Assembly (NCBI GenBank): GCA_037577475.1
Contig: CM075184.1
Location: 10,249,594-10,313,593 of the forward strand
Reading direction: 5' to 3'
Length of the DNA stretch: 64,000 bases
Origin: Chaunax sp. Z400
Lineage: Eukaryota; Chordata; Actinopteri; Lophiiformes; Chaunacidae
Shown here: one piece after another, positions 58,076 through 64,000 of the stretch
Numbering within the stretch: the stretch's first letter is position 1
How the letters are laid out: the number at the start of each line of letters is the position of its first letter
Position numbers and translations under genes: made by a program
Notes under the pieces: model-generated
Told to the model about the DNA's origin: nothing
What the model saw: the letters and a program-made list of their open reading frames with translations, nothing else
Database searches by the model: none

Positions 58076-60821
58076 TCTTGTGTCCACCTGATGAATAGAA
58101 GTTCAATCACTCTCTTTAGCTCTGTGTTGATCTGTACCAACCCCTCAGGGAACTATTTATGTCTTTACCTGCTAAATGTGCCTCTATTTTCACTAGCTGG
58201 TCCCTAACTTTGTCTGCTGTTTGCTGAGCAGGTAGTGTTCTGTGGGCTTATCAGACCTGCCTCCCACAGCCAGAAATGACAGCATGAGAGCGGAGAGAGG
58301 GAGCCAAAACAGTACATTTGTGGCTGCACAGCTAAACAATGAGCTGAAACTCACTATGAAGCTCTGTAAAGTCACAGGCAGCTGCAGAACTGGGTGACAA
58401 CTCTGTATTAATACTACAAGTAATATCTTTTACAAGATTTGCATTGTTATGACTTTTTTTTTTAACGTCTGAAATATTGTCATTATTTTAAAAAAGTGAT
58501 TATAGCATCTTTACATTTCTCACTTGTATTTGTATTGCAGCACTCTCCATTTTGAGGTACTGTAGTCTCTGTATCTTTCCTTTGTTATTTTGTATTAATC
58601 CTATGTTACTTTTTCTAATCTTGGGTGTGGTTTTATATAGGCCTGCATAGGTTTCTACCATGCCCTCACACAAATTTCTTTCTTTTTGTTTTTTTAATTT
58701 CATGTCTAGTATTGATGGTGTGAAATAAATAAATAAAAATGAATTAAAAAAAAATCTTTTGTCTTTCTTCTGTTTGGTGGTGGGCAGGCAGTGTACACTG
58801 ATTCATCTGGAAAACTGGAAACAGGGGCATGAGAGCTATGCCTGTATACCAAAAACAGGGCTAATTAAGCACAGTAATCAGTATAAAATGTGATCTTTTT
58901 ACCTTTCGTTAAACCCCAGTATTAGTTTTGTATATTTCGTATGTTTGAAACCAGCATCTGAACAACAGACATCAGGTCATGTTAAGATGAATTTATGATT
59001 ATATATGGCCACTGTTAATGGTCACTTCAACCAATAAACCAGGTCATTATAACGGCTGTTTGATGCTGTCTATGCAAAGAGCCATAAAGAGCTCTACAGT
59101 TGAATGATAATGTTTTGTAGACTTTTCATGATTATTGATAGTGCAAAATATTGATTTGTGCAGCTTTATGAACAAAGCACAAATGCTTTATTTGTGAAAT
59201 AATAGACTAAATTTTGACAAAAGCTGAAATAGATTGTGTTTCTAAATCAGAGTGGGAACAAAATGGCACCAAACAATCTTTTCAACTATTCCTCCTAACA
59301 GCAGCTCCTTGGCCACACATATTCAGATCAATAAGACAAATAGGGATGGCCTGAAAACAAAGAGTGTGCCGCCCAAGAAGTCCATGAAACTATTTATAAC
59401 GGAGGCTTTGTCCATTGGAATAATGATCCCACAGCGAGGCTGAGACATCTCCCCAGGCTTGGATCTATATCCCTGTTAAGGCAGCCTGCATTGCAGCCAA
59501 CCACAAGCCAGGTGCAAGAAAATAACCCATGAGAGTGGCCTCTGTCATTTCTTACATATTCAAACATCCACTGAGGGCTTCATCTTTCTTCTGAGCGATG
59601 GAAAAATGTTTTGTTTGATTTAAATTCCCAAAACGTGCATCTGCATCAAACCTGATGTAGAGACTGTGATTTGGTGGTTGTGGAAATAAATTTCAAGTAT
59701 CTAACTAATGCCAGTAAAGTAAAAAAAAAAGAAGGAATTCAGAGGAATGGCTCAACACTAATATTTCATTTATGCAAAGAGTGGCACGGTTTTCTGGGAA
59801 GACGAGGCATTTAAATATCAGTAAATTCAATAGATGCTCTTATGCACTGTGGTCCCTATGAGAAACCAAACACAGACAATTAAATTACATACAGTAGGTT
59901 TTTGTCTTTATTTCCTTAATGCAGACCTCTAATGGAATTACTCGACTAAGAGCAGGATTTTCATTTATCATTTGAAATTCAGATGGGTGCATTGTGGGGA
60001 AACCTGCTGACAAAATTGAAACACATAAAAGTGAAACACCAGACTGTTTCACCCCATTTAATTAGAGACAGCAGCAGAGGAGGATAGAAAAAGCATAGAG
60101 ACATTCAGAGGAATATTAATAATCGCTGTTTTTAACGTTGCTGTGGAAAATTAAGACTAAATACTCTACTTGATATTTATTATGTCACTATCATCTATAT
60201 TGGGGCGCACACACACACACTGTAGGACAAAGCTATTGGATTTATAATGCATCAAGCTAATCTACTTGCACAGCCTAATCATTAAAGCCAAGGCCAGAGC
60301 TTTGACTTATTGATCATTCAAGGTTCAATGTGCTTTTTTTTTTCTTCCCTCCAACACTCTCTCTATAGATGTGTGTTTTATCAGATTTTGTTGGCTATAA
60401 TGAGTTATTAATAATGGATTTTACTTTGCTTAATTGTCCTGACTGATTGCTTTTTTCTCCTTTCTGCAGATTTTATTTCATATTTTCTTGCAACATTTGC
60501 TGAAGAAAAAAACAAACATTTACTACATGCAAAACAAGAATTGCCCAATGCAGAACACTCATTTATAATGTCTTTATTTTACATTTCACAATAAAGCTAG
60601 TAGAGCAAAATGGAATGCTGGATGTGGATATTTTATTTTAAATAAGTAAGGATGGATCATACTGTAATATTTTGGAAGGGTGCTATTTATGCCAGCCAAC
60701 AGTTATCCCCTTTATGTCTACTATTTACTACAGTAGAGTTAAATGCATCATAACCTAAAATATAATTCATGCCTGTTGCACAAGTGACTGGGAAGGTTGG
60801 CGAACAGAACATACGATATTT
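58076..60821. other. Non-coding; possible conserved tract near 60240-60340
   Basis: No gene. The tract at 60235-60340 (GCATCAAGCTAATC, CCTAATCATTAAAGCC, TTATTGATCATTCAAGG) has dense homeodomain-like sites and looks like a conserved non-coding element; this is a judgement from style only. (CA)n lies at 60209-60220. Confidence 0.45.
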
Positions 60822-61123
60822 CATCCATCCATTTCCTTTCACTGCTCATCCTTTTCGAGTCCCAGCTGACATTGGGCGAGAGGCGGGGTACACCCTCGAC
60901 AGGTTGCCAGTTCATCACGGGGCCAACACAGAGAGACAAACGACCATTCACGCTCACAGTGACACCTGTGGGCAATTTATAGTCACCAGTCCAGCTATAT
61001 CACATGTTTTTGGACTGTGGGAGGGAATCAGAGCACCCAGAGGAAACCCACACAGACAAGAGGAGGACAAACTCCACACAGAACGACATACAGGTCTGGA
61101 ACCACTGCATCGTCATACCGCCC
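60822..61123 (-). repeat. tRNA-head teleost repeat, copy E
   Basis: Minus-strand copy. From the right it reads GGCGGTATGACGATGCAGTGG, GGTTCCAGACC, TGTGTGGAGTTTG, CCCACAGTCCAAAAACATGT, GGTGTCACTGTGAGCGTGAA, TACCCCGCCTCTCGCCCAAT and CAGCTGGGACTCG, ending at the ATGGATGA tail near 60822. The head is degraded. Confidence 0.75.
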
Positions 61124-62406
61124 ATTTTTCATATTTATGATATTTTTCTATTTTCTCTCATTCGTGATTTTCGCTATGTAAACCTTATTATTTAATTAGA
61201 GTAAGCTTGCATCAGGATGAGATATTAGATGATAATTTGAGATCGCGTCACATCTTAGTGTTTTTATTTCATTTCTTACATCTCTGAGTCAAATCAATAG
61301 CATAGAAAAGGAAAATAGTGAGAGTGTTTTACTTGTCTTTGTTCACTAGTGGGGATGACCACTGCAGATGCAAAGCTCATCAGAAACATTGCTCAAATGT
61401 TCACTCATTGGCAATTCTAATAATAGTGCTTGACATAAAATCCTACTGACATTTGAAACACCCACATGCACAAAGATTCATTCTGCACAATATGAAAACT
61501 GACTCTGTTCTGAATAGTAGTGTCTATGTAGCGCACTGCACCGACTGAGGTACTTTGCACACTTAGCCAATCAGTCGAGCCTCACTCAGCTCTGCTCAGC
61601 TGCCTGGTGCACCAACTTATGGCGCATTCTTCAGTCATGTAATCAGTTCGTATTTCCACTCTACACACACTCCCAGAGCTGCATTTAGAGACTGTGCCAT
61701 TTAGACCTAGGAGAACACAATTAAAATTTAAATGTGAGGCTAAAGTCTTTGCTCTTTCTTCTGTTCCGCTTCCCCTTGTGCAATGATTACGATGATTAAT
61801 GTAATTCATTCTGGAATCAGCCTTGGCTTGAGGTCTTTTTTTCAGCTTTAGACGAATCACAGGATTCATCAGATTTCTTCTCAAAAGCAATCAAATGATT
61901 ATCACAGCGTCATGTCATGTTTTTAGTGTCAGGGGAGTGCAAACATTTACTTCCTATTCAGCCCATTTGAGATGAGAATTTCTTTTAAAATGTGCAAACT
62001 GAGGTGTTTTCCTACTCAGGCACAGATTTGCTTCATTTTGAAGTTAATAAATGTAAAAGAGTTGATTTGGGCTTCTGCTAAAACAGGAAGTCCACAGACA
62101 CATTGATACAAATGAATGTATTTATGTAAGGCTTCTAAGGAAATATTCAAAAGCTAAAACACTTCCTCCAGCAAGTTTTATGCAAACAAGTTTTAAAGGA
62201 ACAGTTCACTCTGGAAATGAAAAGTCATCCATAATCGTCTCACACCGATGTCTTTGGACAGCCGGGTAAAGTTTTGTTGGTTCACAAAATAATTCTGCAG
62301 CGTCACAGCAAAGCAGTGCAGCAGCATTCCCCTGAAAAAACTAAGTAACAGGCACGTTAAGCTCAGTCAGGAGTGATTTAATAATTAATGTGAACTGCTA
62401 TTATAA
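61124..62406. other. Non-coding; ACAGTTCAC-type repeat at 62193-62350
   Basis: The right part holds the relative of 27090-27200 (TTAAAGGAACAGTTCACTCT onward). The rest shows no gene; the 102-codon minus-strand frame at 61582-61890 has no domain. Confidence 0.45.
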
Positions 62407-62702
62407 GGCGGCACAGTGGCAGAGTGGGCAGTGCTGATGCCTCACATCAAGAAAGTTCTGAAGGATCCACCTGAGGACCTGGGACTTTTCTGTGTGGAGT
62501 TAGCATGTTCTGCCCGTGTCTGCGTGGGTTCCCTCTGGGTTCCCACCACCAAAAACATGTCCGTAGGTGTGAATGGTTGTTTGTCTTTCTATGTGGCCCT
62601 GTGATGAACTAGCGACTTATCCAGGATGTGCCCCGCCTCCTGCCCAAAGTCAGCTGGGATAGGCTCCCTTGACCCTACACAGGATAAGTGGTTACAAAAA
62701 AA
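62407..62702 (+). repeat. tRNA-head teleost repeat, copy F
   Basis: The head GGCGGCACAGTGGCAGAGTG has a box A-like TGGCAGAGTGGG, while the box B position is degraded (GAAGGATCCACC). The body is complete: GACTTTTCTGTGTGGAGTTA, GTCTGCGTGGGTTCCCTCTG, GTAGGTGTGAATGGTTGTTT, CTGTGATGAACTAGCGACTT, CCCCGCCTCCTGCCCAAAGT, CAGCTGGGATAGGCTCCC, AGGATAAGTGG. It is the fullest copy in the window and shares the CCACCACCAAAAACATG variant with copy A. Confidence 0.8.
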
Positions 62703-64000
62703 TGAAAGGTTAATACAAGTAAAATACTAAATTAGATTGTATGAAAATGCTTAAGAAACTATTAGCATTGTGTAATTTGTATCAATGTACTTGTATTATT
62801 TAATTGTTTTTTCTGTTTGATTTCCTGTCTACATGCACCACTTCGTGTTTTTTGTTGACCACCTTCTTTTTTAGTCTTGATGGAGTGAAGGAATGAACAA
62901 CAAAGACCACAACCAAGGTTACGTCTGGGGAAACCATAAATGCTGAGGCAGAAGAGATGTGAAAGTCACTTTATGAAACTTAAGGTTTTCTGACTGAAGC
63001 AGCCGCCATCAAAAGCTGAATGTCACTCTTAACTGTTCATTTAGTACTCGATTTGTTTTAACATTATTTCCACATGGACCACCGTCCTCCCTCTTTCGTA
63101 TTTACAAGGTCATGTACTGTAAAAAAGATAACTTGCAATTGTTGATCTAATTAAACTTTTCAAGTTAATCTGACTCTGCCATTTGCAACTGACAATAACT
63201 TGTTTGTCGTTAACTTTTCTGGTGGTTTTCTGGACCCGGTTTTGTTCCAATAATCACCATCTCTGGTTTTGGTTGAAGTAAACCCTTTATTCACTGTGTA
63301 AGATGTGAAAACTTATGGCTCTACTCGCTGTTTCTCACTCCCGATATTTTCACATCTAACTTGGTTATTTAAGAGTTTAAAGCAGAGTTGGTGCTTGCTG
63401 GAACAGTGGAAAGACGATGTTTTTGTTTATGTCGAGTTTGAATTAAGTGCTCAAGGCTCTGTTGTGTGCTCAGTGTGTGCAGGTAATAGTATTTTCTTAA
63501 TACTGTTGTTTAATTGTAGTTATATTGGAAAAACCCAATTCATGTTAATGTTTTGGTTCACTTTTATTGTGTAATCTTTACTCGTTCTCGGCTCAGACAA
63601 ACTTAGTTCTGGTTTTGTATACTGATGCTTTTATTTTGAAAGAAACCTTCCGTTCTGGCACGAAAAATTCCTGTCTTATTGAGCAGTAGCATAACACAGT
63701 AAAAAACGGAGTAAAGGATAAAGTTTAAGGACAAAGAAAGAGTTTTGAGTTTTATCAACCCTCCAAAGAGGCACAAGGTTAGTGTTCGTTGTAAAACAGC
63801 ATGTTAAAATGTTGACTGCTTCATACAATCACCCTTCAAATATGCCAAACTATCCCTGAAGATTTTAGTTGGCTATTTGCAGGTCCTCTTTCCCTGGATG
63901 GATGATTTTTTTATGGCTTCAATAGGATATGTCACATGTCGGTGACAGAGCTGTATTGTGTCATTTATATTTACAAATTATTACATTTACAAATGTCACG
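62703..64000. other. Non-coding; no gene recognised
   Basis: AT-rich to the end of the window; an 89-codon frame at 63305-63574 is without domain. Confidence 0.5.

Noticed and set aside
1..64000. CRISPR array, bacterial operon or phage-like system
   Set aside because: The repeats present are microsatellites, minisatellites or transposon copies. There are no regularly spaced direct repeats with unique spacers and no prokaryotic gene layout.

Overview
The window reads as nuclear DNA of a ray-finned (teleost-type) fish. It is AT-rich and full of microsatellites. It carries transposon families typical of fish genomes: piggyBac, Tc1/mariner, palindromic MITEs, L2-clade LINEs, a DIRS-type element, an LTR retrotransposon, and a repeat with a tRNA-like head seen in many teleosts. 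I found no bacterial-style operon, no CRISPR array, no rRNA and no convincing functional tRNA gene. I also could not identify any intact host protein-coding exon. The window is best described as intergenic or deep intronic sequence whose recognisable content is mostly decayed mobile DNA.

Layout, left to right. At 457-892 there is an unassigned fish repeat, then a Tc1/mariner transposase remnant (1249-1420). An old repeat at 4760-5768 is split by a piggyBac-type MITE (4981-5604). A solo LTR with a perfect 5-bp target duplication lies at 8868-9322, next to an antisense L2 fragment (9403-9990). A tRNA-head repeat (11754-12104, minus) is followed by the best-preserved DNA transposon, a piggyBac element with terminal repeats and TTAA sites at 13841-15802. 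Its transposase is cut off after the first catalytic aspartate. Degraded L2-like coding sequence and a long (TA)n tract lie at 20.5-21.0 kb. A palindromic MITE fragment is at 24.8 kb and a second piggyBac-type MITE at 26644-27089. A DIRS-like tyrosine-recombinase remnant (32960-33372, minus) is followed by a 144-bp tandem duplication and then a near full-length but frameshifted L2 LINE (about 35050-38521). A possible mobile-type exon lies at 39.4 kb. A complete palindromic MITE (42535-43000) is followed by an hAT-like transposase remnant. The last 20 kb hold four more tRNA-head repeats, two more copies of the 4.8-kb repeat family, an AT-rich tandem array and a LINE/SINE-like tail.

The parts are related mainly through transposition. 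Two short piggyBac-type elements share terminal sequence, the CGGTCAAAAATGACCG-type subterminal motif and, in one case, the promoter and start-codon region with the transposase-bearing element. They are therefore best read as non-autonomous derivatives of the same group. Both were inserted into older repeats for which this same window supplies matching uninterrupted or empty copies.

No clearly new biological system is visible. The observations most worth following up are the piggyBac/MITE family relationship, the two nested insertions with internal reference copies, the DIRS fragment with its adjacent 17-bp hairpin, a compact CRE plus X-box cluster at 44.25 kb, and a few stretches that look like conserved non-coding elements.
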